Notes: a model not told the origin generated them from the sequence alone. Counted from the first letter of the stretch, positions 1-11,187 are shown. The stretch is DNA of 64,000 nucleotides from Corbicula japonica (GCA_038501625.1 JAZAYU010000002.1:18528053-18592052), one strand, 5' to 3'. Translations and numbers: made by a program.

Positions 1-369
1 CTGACAAGCTATAATACATAGGTGTATTTCAAGCTGACAAGCTATACTACACAGAAGAATTGCAAGCAATCCAGGTAATGTACGTTCCTCAGTTTGACCA
101 ACGTTGCAAAGTGGTCTGCTACAGGCCAGTAATACTGATCATTTGAGTGCTGAGAAGACTCCGACAACATATCGAAAATAAAGGTACTGCCAATAACAGT
201 TTCCTGGCTGCTGCACAAGGTAATGGTCATCAGATGTGATTACATGGTCGTGCTTCCATGAATTTATGAATTTATATGGTAAAAATAAATGAATTAATTT
301 ACCCATTTCCATACAATTTTTTTTTCAGCTGATTGCAGACCGTTGTGGTGTAACATCAAGCATAACATA
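1..369. other. No gene recognised; short direct duplication at the left edge
   Basis: The first 50 bases carry two imperfect copies of a 17-base string beginning ctgacaagctata (1-18 and 34-50). Open frames here are short and lack a supporting splice context or recognisable domain. The segment ends at the foldback transposon. Confidence 0.4.
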
Positions 370-1135
370 TGGTGGCTGATTTATGCCATTTCGTTTTTTC
401 GTTATTTTGCCGCGAAATAACGCCAAGCGAAAAGACGAAATAACGAAAAAACGCCACGCGAAAAGACGAAATAACGAAAAAACGCCACGTGAAAAGACGA
501 AATAACGAAAGAACGCCACGCGAATAACGAAAAAAAGCTATTTTTGCGCGAAATAACAAAAAGTCGCCGTGCAATAAAAAACGCCAATTTAACTGTACAA
601 AAAGCGTTCTTTCCAGCTTCGCCTGGCGTTTTTTCGTTCTTTCGCTTGGCGTCTTTTCGCTCGGCGTTATTTCGCGTGGCGTTTTTTCGTTGTTTCGCGT
701 GGCGTTTTGTCGTAATTTCGCGTGGCGTCTTTTCGTTATTTCGTCTTTTCGCGTGGCGTCTTTTTCGTTATTTCGTCTTTTCGCGTGGCGTCTTTTCATT
801 ATTTCGTGTTTTTGCATGACAATTTTTCGTTATTTTGTTTTTTCGCATGGCGTTTTTTCGTTATATTGTCTTTTTGCGTGGCGTCTTTTCGTTATTTCGT
901 CTTTTCGCGTGGCGTCTATTCGTTATTTCGTATTTTCGCGTGGCGTCTTTTCGTTATTTCGCTTGGCGTTTTTGCTTCATTTCGTCTTTTCGCGTGGCGT
1001 CTTTTCGTTATTTCGTCTTTTCGCTTGTTGTTTTTTTGCTCGGCGTTATTTCGTTATTTCGCTTGGCGTCTTTTCGCTCGGCGTTATTTCGTTATTTCGC
1101 TTGGCGTTTTTCGTCGTTTCGCCTTCCGGTTGACA
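370..1135. repeat. Left arm of the foldback element: CpG-rich tandem array
   Basis: This array is built from variants of cgaaataacgaaaa, cgccacgcgaaaagacg and their reverse complements. The sense flips inside the arm: one orientation before about 545, the other after about 600. Because the units are close to multiples of three with few stop codons, they generate long overlapping frames that read as repeated FRYFVFSRGVFS-like peptides. Those are by-products of the repeat, not genes. CpG density is far above the surroundings. Confidence 0.85.
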
Positions 1136-1799
1136 TGCGCAAAGTGTAGCAACAGTGAAGCTGGACATATGGGTAAAAACAACTGTTCACAGACAGAAGG
1201 AGGGACGGACAGACAGACGGACGGACGAAGACCATTCATATACCCCACTCCCGCTACGCGGCGGAGAATAAAAATGGAAGGGCAGAGGCGGTACCAATTA
1301 TTCTTCCCAACCACCACTACCAAAAGAATTTGGTTGGTGCGAGTTTGGAGAAATAAAAGTCAAAAAAAAAGAAATACAGGTGGGGTGTGATGGATAGGTG
1401 CTTGAATTCCCACCCAATCCCAACAACAAAAAGATTTGTTGGTTTGAGTTGATAAACAAATAACATAAACTAGAGCTCCGCGAGTCGGATGTGTCGCCTA
1501 ACGAAATTTTTGTAAGTCGACATAAAAAATGTTAATTAGTTTTTTGTTGTACAGTTATTAGCATTGCATTTGCACAAAATTCACTTATAAAATAATCTTT
1601 TAATTGTCTGATTGCAAGAAAAATGCACAACAAGTTATGCCCTTGGCAAGAAAGGCAATAAAATCAATCCAAGGGAATAACTTAAAAGAATGACAAGAAA
1701 TGATCTATAAAGTCAATCAAAGGGGAATAATTTAACGACATTAATGGGACAAAATATGAGCAATATTGTCGCAAAGCATACTTAACACTGCTTTTATGA

Positions 1800-2110
1800 A
1801 ACATGCATACCAAGTTTGGAGTCATTTGAACATATTGTGTCATTGTTACGCTCCTAACAAGAAATGCTCTATAAAAATCAAAGAAAATAAATTCAAAAAA
1901 CGGAACAAGGTAGAGTTACGGTTCTTGTGCAGTGCACTTCGAGTCATTGCAAGAAACATGCATACCCAGTTTGGAGTCATTTGAACCTGGTGACAAAGTT
2001 ACGCTCCGCACAAGAAATACTCTGTAAAATAAACCAAAGGGCAATAACTAAAAAACGAAAGAAGGTAGAGTTACGGTTCTTGTGCATAGCACTTTGAGTC
2101 ATTGCCAGAA
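1800..2110. repeat. Two direct repeats of about 155 bp inside the foldback element
   Basis: Two successive units each start at acatgcatac and run through tttggagtcatttgaac, a run of aagaaat.ctct and gtagagttacggttcttgtg. A third start (aaacatgcatg) abuts the right arm. No coding capacity is seen. Confidence 0.7.
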
Positions 2111-2124
2111 ACATGCATGCTGAT

Positions 2125-2780
2125 CGAAAAGACGCCAAGCGAAATAACGAAAAGACGCCAAGCGAAATAACGCCACTCGAAATAACGAAAACACGCCTAG
2201 CGAAAAGACGCCAAGCAAAATAACGAAAAGACGCCACGCGAAAAGACGAAATAACGTATAAACGCCACGCGAAAATGCGAAATAACGAAAAAACGCCAAG
2301 CGAAATAACGAAAAGACGACACGCGAAAAGACGAAATAACGAAAAAACGCCACGCGAAAAGACGAAATAACGAAAAAACGCCAAGCGAAATAACGAAAAG
2401 ACGCCAAGCGAAATAACGATAAGACGCCAGGCGAAATAACGAAAAGACGCAAAGCGAAATTACGCCACGCGAAATTACGACAAAACGCCACGCGAAACAA
2501 CGAAAAACGCCAGGCGAAATAACGAAATAACGCCGAGCAAAAGGACGCAAAGCGAAATAACGAAAAGACGCCAAGCGAAAGAACGAATTTTCGTTATTTC
2601 GCGCAAAAATAGCTTATTTCGTTATTTCGCGTGGCGTTCTTTCGTTATTTCGTCTTTTCGCGTGGCGTTTTTTCGTTATTTCGTCTTTTCGCATGGCGTT
2701 ATTTCGTTATTTCGTCTTTTCGCTTGGCGTTATTTCGCGGCGAAATAACGAAAAAAACGAATGGCATAAATCAGCCACCA
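2125..2780. repeat. Right arm of the foldback element
   Basis: The same CpG-rich units as the left arm occur in mirror order: cgccaagcgaaataacg-type units to about 2590, then the reverse sense to the terminal inverted repeat. The final 190 bp is nearly the reverse complement of 370-560. Confidence 0.85.
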
Positions 2781-2804
2781 TAATTACCTGATTAACAAGA
2801 AATT

Positions 2805-3017
2805 GGGCACGCCGTGGGAAAATGTGCCTTCGGTCAGATATGTTTGACATTTTAGTTATTACCATATTAGGAAAGAACTTGCAATTGTATATTATTTTTC
2901 AAACTAAATTGAAGTTTCTGTAACATATTTTGACAACATAATGTTATTTTTACCGCGAAATGCATAATAATGTCGTTTGCTCAGCTTTGTGACATCATTT
3001 TCCCGTGACGCGCCCCC
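2805..3017. mobile_element. MITE of the GGGCACGCC-ended family
   Basis: It begins gggcacgccgtgggaaaa and ends with a near-reverse-complement, cccgtgacgcgccccc. The internal strings ccttcggtcaga and cagctttgtgacatcattt recur at 33479-33726 and 38211-38459, and more diverged at 9010-9160 and 22090-22300. It adjoins the foldback element. Confidence 0.65.
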
Positions 3018-3918
3018 AAATGATAGGCAAAGACCGGTAGATCTAGAACATTTATTTTCAACATTCAAACTCCTCAGTCTGGTGTCTGACCTCTCCAGTA
3101 GAAAGCTGTTCAGCTGGCCTTGCTACATTTAACAAACATGAGAGTTTCAACACATATTACAGCGATCGGGACAAAAACTAGCTAGCTTCGGAGAAAAGTC
3201 TCCGATGCTGGTTGAGCCTAATATTAAACTTTAAGTTTGAACAATGTATTAATGTGAATTATCAATTGTCACCTCTTAAAAGAATATCATTTAATTTGAA
3301 AAGAAGTTGTTTTTTTCTATGTTGGTCTAGTGATATATAATCAAATCTAATTGCTAATTACATGTCAAATTTTACTTTATGACAGTGAATGTGATTATCA
3401 ATATGTTTAGCTTGGAAGTTTTCGGTTCAGTATCTATCAGTTTAAAAGAAAGACAGAAGGAAAAATACGTAGTTGCGTAACATTGAAGCGGTGTATTTTG
3501 TTCTTTGTTTAATTAAAAGGGAGGTAATTTTCATAAACGGATATTTAAGTAACTGTATCTTATTTCTTTTCATCAGTGGGATTAAAAGATTGTGTTTTTC
3601 TGTGCATGTCATTAACTTCTAAACTTCACAGTCAAATAATCTGTTTGAGACTTCAATGTTAACAATTATTGATCTCATCATTGTTTAGAAAAGAGGAGAT
3701 AAGCTTGACCTCTGTGAAAAAATAACCCTATCTTTCAGGTTTATCTAATGTCCAGATATGTTCAAATATCACAAATTAAATGAAAAATAAAATATAGCTC
3801 CAGTTAACAATTTTTTTGAATTTAGAAAATTGGAAAGTTTTCATGTTTGTTCGGTATATAATTGTAATGGTACCCATCCCTGTAAAAAAGGTTTTGCTTA
3901 CTTGTATTCTACTTTAAG
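3018..3918. other. Non-coding stretch upstream of the plus-strand C1q coiled-coil exon
   Basis: AT-rich sequence with no supported gene. I searched for a signal-peptide first exon like those of the minus-strand paralogues (MKFA.. to FEDYK, phase-0 donor) and did not find one. Confidence 0.5.
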
Positions 3919-4015
3919 CTCAACAACGAAAAGACAAACGCAAGTTTGAATGCGCTCATTCTGTATCAGAACAAAACACTGGAAAATCTTACGAGAGAAT
4001 TGCAGGTGCTGAAAG
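3919..4015 (+). CDS. Exon: short coiled-coil segment of the plus-strand C1q gene
   Basis: The acceptor tctactttaag precedes CTC, and the exon ends at gaaag followed by gtaaag. The open frame is rich in Leu, Asn, Glu and Lys and contains NAS, NKT and NLT glycosylation sequons and an ending LTRELQVLK. The phase pattern (0 in, 1 out) is the same as the coiled-coil exon of the paralogous gene. Confidence 0.7.
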
Positions 4016-5902
4016 GTAAAGTATATTATACAGTCATGTATACTGACCGTTTCGTAATATTTGAACAACAATAACCTATACAATTTGAAGTTTAGAACAG
4101 AACAATCCTGCGCACTGACTATTGTTTTTCAAAATAATTTCAAACTGCTTTTTTCTGGCCCGAACAGCTTTCACTCTTGAGAGGAACATAGTTCTAAGGC
4201 CGGTATTCCATAGTTCCGTCATGCGTGGTTCGTGATCCGTGTCCGTGTCCGCGTCCATGTCCGCGATTTTTCACTCACCAAAGATATCGTTGGGTAAATT
4301 CTATACCTCCGTGTCCGTTCCACGTCGCAGACACGAACACGGACACGGAGGTATGGAATATACCCAACGATATCTTTGGTGAGTGAAAAATCGCGGACAC
4401 GGGATACGGACACGGATCACGCATCAAGGAACTATGGAATACCGGCCCACAGTTCCGGGATGCGTGATCCGTGTCCGTGTGCGCGTCCGTGTCCGCGATT
4501 TTTTCTTACCAAAGATATTGTTGGGTGTATTCCTATACGTCCGTGTCCGTTCCGCGTCCGTGTCCGAACGAATTTTCACGTACACGGACAGATATCGGAT
4601 GCACTTATAGAGGAAATATACCTCGCACAAAGGCAGCAAACAAGTTCATTTCCCAAATTCTTCTCTATTTAATCTAAAGTAAGTAGGGAACTCCGCCGCA
4701 AATAATTTCAGCTGTATTACGGGATGGTAGAATGTTCCTTGTTGTTACCGCATTTTATAAATTTACGGTGGTAGCCAACATCTTTGGTCATGCCGTTTCA
4801 TTTTTTTATCTATATTTTAATTGACAATCACACCTCTTATATTATGCAGTGATTTATGTATCGATTTCTCTAGAAAGATACATTGTATGAAGCTCAAACA
4901 ACTGAAAAGTGCACTTACTTAGCTTTCACGCGCACAGAATGACAAAAGTATGGAATAGCAGTTAAGGCCGGTATTCCATGGTTCCGTGATGCCGCGACGT
5001 GGAACGGACACGGAGGTATGGAATATACCCAACGATATCTTTGGTGAGTGAAAAATCGCGGACACGGACGCAGACAAAGACAAGCATCACGGATCACGCA
5101 TCACGGAACCATAGAATTCCGGCCTAACGGAAATAAAATTAGCGGATATGGACACGCACGCTGACCACGTTCACGGAACTATGGAAAGCTGGCCTTATCC
5201 GCGAGTTAGTTACTTTAATCATTGCTGTTAATGGAGTTCACTCTTTATACACTCTATATAGTAGACAATAAGTGTCACATATTTGGACAAATTTATGGAA
5301 CTCGGCTCAATGGATTTACATAACGTTGAGAAAAACTTGAGCTATTTTAGCAAGTGTTTAATACATAGTTCTTAAGATAAAACAAAACGTTTAAAAAAAG
5401 CACAGCCCCGTAACGTAACTTCTGTGATATGTATTTTGTGTTTGTTTTATGTTCCATATCCTCTTTTATTTCAGATTCATATTCTGATAAATTGGTAGGT
5501 TTTATTGCTTCCTTACATTCACATAATTTCTTGGCCTGCAACGGTATTGTTGAGTTTGAGAGAACCTTAACGAATAATGGAAGTGCATATAACTCAAGCA
5601 ATGGCTACTTCACAGCACCTTATTCAGGTCTGTATCTGTTCTCGGTACAGTTATGCTTTGACTACTCGAATGCAAAGTTTCAGATATATTCACCTAACAG
5701 AAATCAATACTTCAGCGCTACAAAGTACGGGGAGAGACACATGATTAGTTGTATATCCGTCACAACCACGGCGTACCTACACATGAACGACCAACTCTAC
5801 GTGAATTGCAGCACCGACAATTCTTACAAAACACTAGCCGCATCTCAAAATGATTACTGGAATATGTTTAGTGGCGTGCTTATTCATACAGATATTAGAT
5901 AA
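3919..5902 (+). CDS. C1q domain-containing protein, partial (first exon not found)
   Basis: Two exons are supported: 3919-4015 (coiled-coil, 97 bp) and 5475-5902 (C1q globular domain with stop). The phase-1 donor at 4015 and the two leading bases at 5475 join in frame to give Asp-Ser-Tyr-Ser-Asp-Lys-Leu. C1q-domain proteins are secreted trimeric or oligomeric pattern-recognition lectins, strongly expanded in bivalves. The domain shows GYFTAPYSGLYLFSVQ and the terminal WNMFSGVLI strand, and is 141 residues, normal for the family. The coiled-coil exon gives only 32 residues, against 127 in the paralogue at 11597-15645. A signal-peptide exon was not found nearby, so the copy is either 5'-truncated or its first exon lies outside the window. 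The intron carries the foldback MITE cluster at 4196-5200. Confidence 0.8.
4196..5200. mobile_element. Cluster of GGCCGGTATTCC foldback MITEs (family M1)
   Basis: At least three copies sit here: 4196-4448 (complete), 4440-4600 (partial, sharing an end) and about 4965-5125, plus a fragment to 5195. Each is a long palindrome: ggccggtattccatagttcc, then gtgtccgtgtccgcg, then atttttcactcacc, then aagatatcgttggg, a short spacer, and the mirror image. The arms hold short purine-pyrimidine runs based on gtgtccg. The same cluster occurs in inverted orientation at 12215-13435. Confidence 0.85.
5475..5902 (+). CDS. Exon: C1q globular domain and stop codon
   Basis: The acceptor ctcttttatttcag ends at 5474. 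The exon encodes SYSDKLVGFIA, one Cys near LACNGIV, the GYFTAPYSG turn, SPNRNQYF, a TTTAYLHMNDQLYVNC strand and DYWNMFSGVLI before TAA at 5900-5902. It is closely similar to 11597-12027 on the opposite strand. Confidence 0.92.
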
Positions 5903-6150
5903 ATGAGGGGATGTTTTGGACATCCTCAGCTGAACGCAAACGGATAATTTCGTTATATTCTGTTGCACTTTTGTTATGTTTTATATGACTGTATAAATAC
6001 TTCAAACCGGTTTTGCAAGAATCTTGAATCAAAGATTCTGATGTATCATCTAGTTGTGTTTCTGTAATAATCGAATTGGTCAGATACACTCCAACAGCAT
6101 TAAACCGGATATGTTTAGGGGACATGTAATTCTGCGTTTAACAACTTGAT

Positions 6151-6333
6151 TACAGTGAAACCTGCCTTAGCAGCCACCTGCGAATAGCAACCACCTGTCT
6201 TAAACAGCCAGTTTGAATATGTCCTAAACTGAGATTTTGTTCTCATTTTAACTGTCTTTAACAGCCACCTGTATAGAGCAGCCACTTTTTGTCACTCCCT
6301 TGGGTGGCTGCTAAAGACAGGTTTGACTGTATA
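6151..6333. mobile_element. TA-flanked MITE with ACAGTGAAACCTG ends
   Basis: The left end tacagtgaaacctg is the near-reverse-complement of the right end caggtttgactgta. Cagccacctg-type motifs repeat internally. TA at both ends suggests a Tc1/mariner-like origin. The equivalent places in the two paralogous units lack it, so it arrived after the duplication. Confidence 0.75.
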
Positions 6334-6930
6334 TCAAAATACCATTCGAAATTCGACTCAAGAAAGCTCAAGGGATGTTTTTGCATGTTGTCAGGAATTT
6401 TCATTCTACGTATGAACATTACCGGCAAAATAGTAGTACTAATTGTTTTATTTTTTGTGATTTCTGTGTAAATATAAAATTTGCCGCCATATATGAACTG
6501 CTATGAAGATATATGGTTAACAATTTAACCCGCTTTTACTAGTAAGCAAACTAGACTTTATGATACAAATGATGATAATTTTGTATAAAAAATGATTACT
6601 GTTCTTTATATTTATTATCAGTTTGTAACAAAGGAAATTCTTATTTTTTTCTTATTTGATCAGAACACATACTTCAAATTTATTGTTAATTATAACATTA
6701 GGTTGAGTCATCAAATATATAATCGAATTAATATACATGTTATCTCATTGTTCGAACCCCCGTTGCATCCTTCGGGTAGACATATAAAAATTAATTGACC
6801 GATGAGAAATGGAAACATACAACTGCATGAAATATATACGTTAATATTTTGTGGACATACTCTCGTTAAGACAAAATAAAAACTAAAATGCATTTTGTGG
6901 CAGATTTGATGTATATATGGTATCACGTTG

Positions 6931-8170
6931 TACTATTATAATACTAGTAATTCATTACATGTGATTAAACGGTGTTATTAATTTAAATCATGTTGTTTTG
7001 TATTCACAATATTAGTATAGATTTTTAAGGGACTTGAAAATTTAAATCAGTACGGATTAATCACCTAATGGGATAAATCAGTAACCAACCAGAGATTAGT
7101 TGACAAATTGTAGCTGAATATGGGAATTTAAAGTTTTGGAGTGAACAGTCGCTATAAGATGATATAGAATCAAGTTCAATCTGCATTTTTATACACCTCA
7201 GTTTTAAAAATATTCACATTTAGACCCTTTAACTCCCTAGAATTTGTTTCTGAAAGTGGACTAGATAAAAACTACTAATTAGTTCAAATGTTCCATCCAT
7301 AAGTATTGATTTTCCCATATGTTCTTGCATGTTATATTAAAAAGCATTCATTTGTAAAATGCATTGATTTGTTTTTGGATCTTGTGCACAAAACGAATTT
7401 TAATGACACACAGTTTATCCTGAAGCATTATGATTATCACATTTTAAGCAAGTATTGAATTAATTATGTGATTATGAATTGTGTACAAAAGTTCTTTGAC
7501 CCTTTTGTTCATGTGTGACATTATTAAAGTTATTCTTCATTCAAATTACTATTTATGAACACCTATAAGATTGAAAGTAGGGGTCCTATTTGAATAGATC
7601 ATCTGGATAAATATAGCCATCTAGCTGTGACAACAAAAATGGTAACTATTGCTAGAATATTTCTGAACCTATGCCCAATTCAAATGTGTTATACCTGAAA
7701 CCTGAATGTGTTTATAACCGAAAAATTGCTAGTTCTATTGGCACACTACTTGGAATTTGTCTTCTGCATGAACCAAGCTTTTTCTGACAACAAAAATTAT
7801 AACCTCTGCTTATTTGAAGTTTAAAGCAAATCCCTAAAGAAATATAGAAGTTATTATAAAAATGACTAAAGAACTATACCGCAAAATAATCCAAATATGT
7901 TTTTTTTTCATTCGGTCAATCTAATCTTCAACATTATAATATAACAGATAATAATCAGAAACAAAGAGAGCACTTATAAATATATAACAGATAATAATCA
8001 GGAACTAAGAGAGCACTGACAGTGCACAAGAAGTGCTTGCTACATTGATTAGCATCATTTACACGTGTCTCAAATTGCATTCAGTTATAAAACAAATAAT
8101 AATTCCCCCTTCATGTTTTTATTATATTGCCATACAAAAGGTAAGGGAAATAATTTAGGTCTTGTGAGAA
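6931..8170. other. Intergenic, nothing recognised
   Basis: AT-rich sequence with only short frames, and no splice-supported exon or recognisable repeat end. Two near-identical stretches, agataataatcag.aac.aagagagcact, lie about 50 bp apart at 7945-8015. Confidence 0.5.
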
Positions 8171-8628
8171 CTATGTATTTATGAGAGCACCAGTGAACAT
8201 CGTCCAGTAGCTATTTGCATTACTACCGGTTTGCGACTGCAAAATATCTCCGGAACATTTGCACAAAACCCCGATCGTGTCATTCGTTGACAGGTAGGCA
8301 GTTGTTGTCATGGAAGAACAACTTTCGTAGTTATGCTGGTAGTGTGAAGCACCGTACTTTGATCTCTCGTCGGGGAAACAACATGATGTATACGTTGTTA
8401 GTATTTGTTCCAGATAATGTTCCTATTCCATATAGCAAACCTGGACCGAGAAAAGATAGATGCCAGACATTGGTGCTATGAATTGATGGAAATAGTTAGT
8501 ACTCGTATGAAATCCACTGCCGTTGTTCATCAGAACGTTGTTAAATGTTATGTAACCATTGCAGTAGTCGTTTGCAGAAGTTTTGGTTGCAATGAAAGCA
8601 ACTACGGGGTCTTTATTGTTGGGTGTGT
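8171..8628 (-). pseudogene. Degenerate C1q-domain exon
   Basis: Read on the minus strand, an acceptor (ctttcag) precedes 8628 with the same phase as the other C1q exons. The frame then gives DPVVAFIAT, CNGYITFNN, NNGSGF and APMSGIYLFSVQVCY. It then meets TAG (about 8415), runs through a segment readable only in another frame (TNTNNVYIMLF), and returns to the first frame for KYGASHYQHNYESCSSMTTT and SYWTMFTGALINT, ending at TAG (8171-8173). A three-residue insertion disturbs the YFTAP turn. At least two compensating frameshifts make this a broken copy. No coiled-coil or signal exon was found with it. Its sequence differs clearly from the three other C1q exons, so it is an older branch. Confidence 0.8.
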
Positions 8629-9523
8629 CTGAAAGGTAAGAAAATCAATATGATCTTAATCACAAATTACTGTAATATAAAGCCGTGCCTAAATTTTGCA
8701 AAATACACGATTGTTTGATCTTTCATGGATAACAATTTGTGATACTTTATATTCAACTCCATAGATAAAATGGAAAGCAAATTAATGGCCATCTACAGTC
8801 ATCATTGCAAGTTTAACGATTAAAAAGAAAAGTATCAAAATCTCTCTTACAGCAAAATGCCGTTCAATGAAACCTTGCACAGTGTAATTAAATGTATCTT
8901 TACTTTTCATATTTTAAGAAACGTTAGCACAGTGTCTAAGCGTACAGTTAACCAAAACGGAATTACATTTAATTACAATACATTTAATTTGATTTGAAAA
9001 ATACTTTGTTACACATTTTGACACATTTGACAATATACATGTTATAAGATTTTTACTGCACATTGCATGATAATGAGTGTCGTCTCCTCAACTTTATAAT
9101 GTCATTTCAAGGATTAATGTCAACTGTCCGAAGGTACTTTTTCCCAAGACTTGCCTCATATAACAATTATTTTTGTCAGTTCTAATATTTTCTGTAATAT
9201 TTGCATCTCAGTAGATCATCAAATTTGTTACGATAAACTACGTTTTCCTAAAATTATACAAGACTGCTGTTCCTGGCTATAATTCATTTAACGTTTTCTC
9301 GGCATACTTTTATATGTCATCCCGAATGATCCAGTGGTAGTTCATTCACCGAGATTAAATGTATAGGAATTAGATTACATGTATATATATTTGATGGCTC
9401 AATCTAATGTTAAAATTAACAAAAAATTCGAAGTTCTGTTTTCTGGTGAAATAAGAAAAAATAACAAATTTGATCCAATGGTAGTTCATACACCGAGATT
9501 ACGCGTATAGGAATTTGAATACA

Positions 9524-10396
9524 TGTATAGGAATTTGATTACATGTATAGGAATTTGATTACATGTATAGGAATTTGATTACATGTATAGGAATTTGATT
9601 ACATGTATAGGAATTAGATTACATGTATAGGAATTTGATTACATGTATAGGAATTAGATTACATGTATAGGAATTTGAATACATGTATAGGAATTTGAAT
9701 ACATGTATAGGAATTTGATTACATGTATAGGAATTTGATTACATGTATAGGAATTTGAATACATGTATAGGAATTTGATTACATGTATAGGAATTTGATT
9801 ACATGTATAGGAATTTGAATACATGTATAGGAATTTGATCACATGTATATATATATTTGATTACATGTATAGAAATTTGATTACCTGTATAGGAATTTGA
9901 TTACTTGTATAGGAATTAGATTACATGTATATATATTTGATTACATGTATAGGAATTTGATTACATGTATAGCAATTTGATTACATGTATAGCAATTTGA
10001 TTACATGTATAGGAATTTGATTACATGTATAGGAATTTGATTACATGTATAGGAATTTGATTACATGTATTGGAATTTGATTACATGTATAGGAATTTGA
10101 TTACATGTATAGGAATTTGATTACATGTATAGGAATCTGATTACATGTATAGGAATTTGATTACATGTATAGGAATTTGATTACATGTATAGGAATTTGA
10201 TTACATGTATAGGAATTTGATTACATGTATATATATTTGATTACATGTATAGGAATTTGATTACATGTATAGGAATTTGATTACATGTATAGGAATTTGA
10301 TTACATGTATAGGAATTTGATATCATGTATAGGAATTCGATTACATGTATAGGAATTTGATTACATGTATAGGAATTTGATTACAAGTATATATAT
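9524..10396. repeat. 20-bp minisatellite, about 44 units
   Basis: The unit is ATTACATGTATAGGAATTTG, with scattered single-base variants and three interruptions by tatatatttg. The copy of this region in U2 (22475-22515) has only about two units, so the array expanded after duplication. There are no spacers, so it is not a CRISPR-type array. The frames it produces are artefacts of the periodicity. Confidence 0.95.
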
Positions 10397-11187
10397 TTGA
10401 TGGCTCAATCTTATAATGTTTTAATTAACAATAAATTTGAAGTTTTGTCTTCTAATGAAAGAAGAAAAAATAACGCATATATTTTGTTACAAACTGATAA
10501 TAAATACAAAGAACAGATAATCATTGTTTTATACATAATTAGCATTATTAGCATCGTAAAGTCTATTTTTCTTACTAGTAAAAGCGGGTTTCATTCTTTA
10601 CCATTAAAGCGGCAATACTTCAATTTAATCCGCTATTGTATGAAATATTACATGTATTTTGAACTATAGGCACAAATTTGCAGCATTAGTTCGGGCTAAT
10701 ACAATTTTAATTTATCAAAATAAATTTGGTCCGCGGGACTAAAAGCGAAAGTAGGATTTCCGAAACGTCACAGAATTTCAGAAATCGAGATCGCGCATGA
10801 AGTGGTCTCTTCATCTGTGCTAAATATAGCTCCATTATATTTAGCTTCTTAAAAGTTAGTTTACGATAATTTAACAATATCATTGAAAATCACGTCTAAA
10901 AGAAAGTATTCGATAGGACCTTTTGTGTTCTGTTAGAGATTTTATGTATTGGAATCTATATGGACAAATATAATTGTTCAATAGTATATTCTTACTAATT
11001 TAGGGCTGGGGCTTTAATATACATGTATAAGAAGTCATAAATGGCTGCAAAATGTAGATTTACACACACACAAAAAACAACAAAATAAAAAATAACTAGC
11101 ACAACTATTTTGAAGGCAATTTTCATACGCAGAATTACAACATTCCTGACAAAAAAGCATCCCTTGAGCTTTCCTGTACTGAACCGA

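Larger units (their letters stand above)
370..2780. mobile_element. Foldback DNA transposon with long inverted arms
   Basis: The ends are inverted copies of each other: TGGTGGCTGATTTATGCCAT on the left, and its reverse complement finishing at 2780. The inverted match stays collinear for roughly 190 bp and continues less precisely through the tandem-array arms. TA occurs immediately outside both ends (368-369 and 2781-2782), consistent with a TA target duplication. The interior (about 1140-2120) has no transposase-like frame, so this is a non-autonomous element. The superfamily cannot be assigned from the ends alone. Confidence 0.8.
3919..6930 (+). repeat. Inverted segmental copy of the C1q unit (U0)
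   Basis: The MITE cluster, the flank of the C1q exon, the exon and the 3' flank all match the reverse complement of about 10700-13435. The 3' flank after 6361 (agaaagctcaagggatg) matches 11041-11175 and also 22730-22890. The segment near 6780-6900 matches 21726-21830. This makes it an inverted duplicate of the tandem units. Confidence 0.8.

Noticed and set aside
42..230. 62-codon minus-strand frame at the left edge
   Set aside because: It has varied composition but no acceptor, donor or domain could be recognised, and no neighbouring exon supports it.
356..1390. Long overlapping frames (up to 222 codons) on both strands in the first 1.4 kb
   Set aside because: They translate the tandem units of the foldback arms into repetitive FRYFVFSRGVF-type peptides in every frame, with no start context, splice sites or domain.
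1977..2574. Minus-strand frames of 125-135 codons
   Set aside because: Same low-complexity translation of the right foldback arm.
4219..4677. Arg/Thr-rich frames such as RTRTRTRITNH on both strands
   Set aside because: Translations of the gtgtccg runs in M1 palindromes; the same occurs at 12481-13407.
6745..6775. String gttcgaacccccgttgc resembling a tRNA T-arm
   Set aside because: No matching acceptor stem, D-arm or anticodon arm could be built around it.
9524..10396. Possible CRISPR-like array of regular 20-bp repeats
   Set aside because: Units are head to tail with no spacers, the context is a eukaryotic intergenic region, and the paralogous site has about two units. It is a minisatellite.
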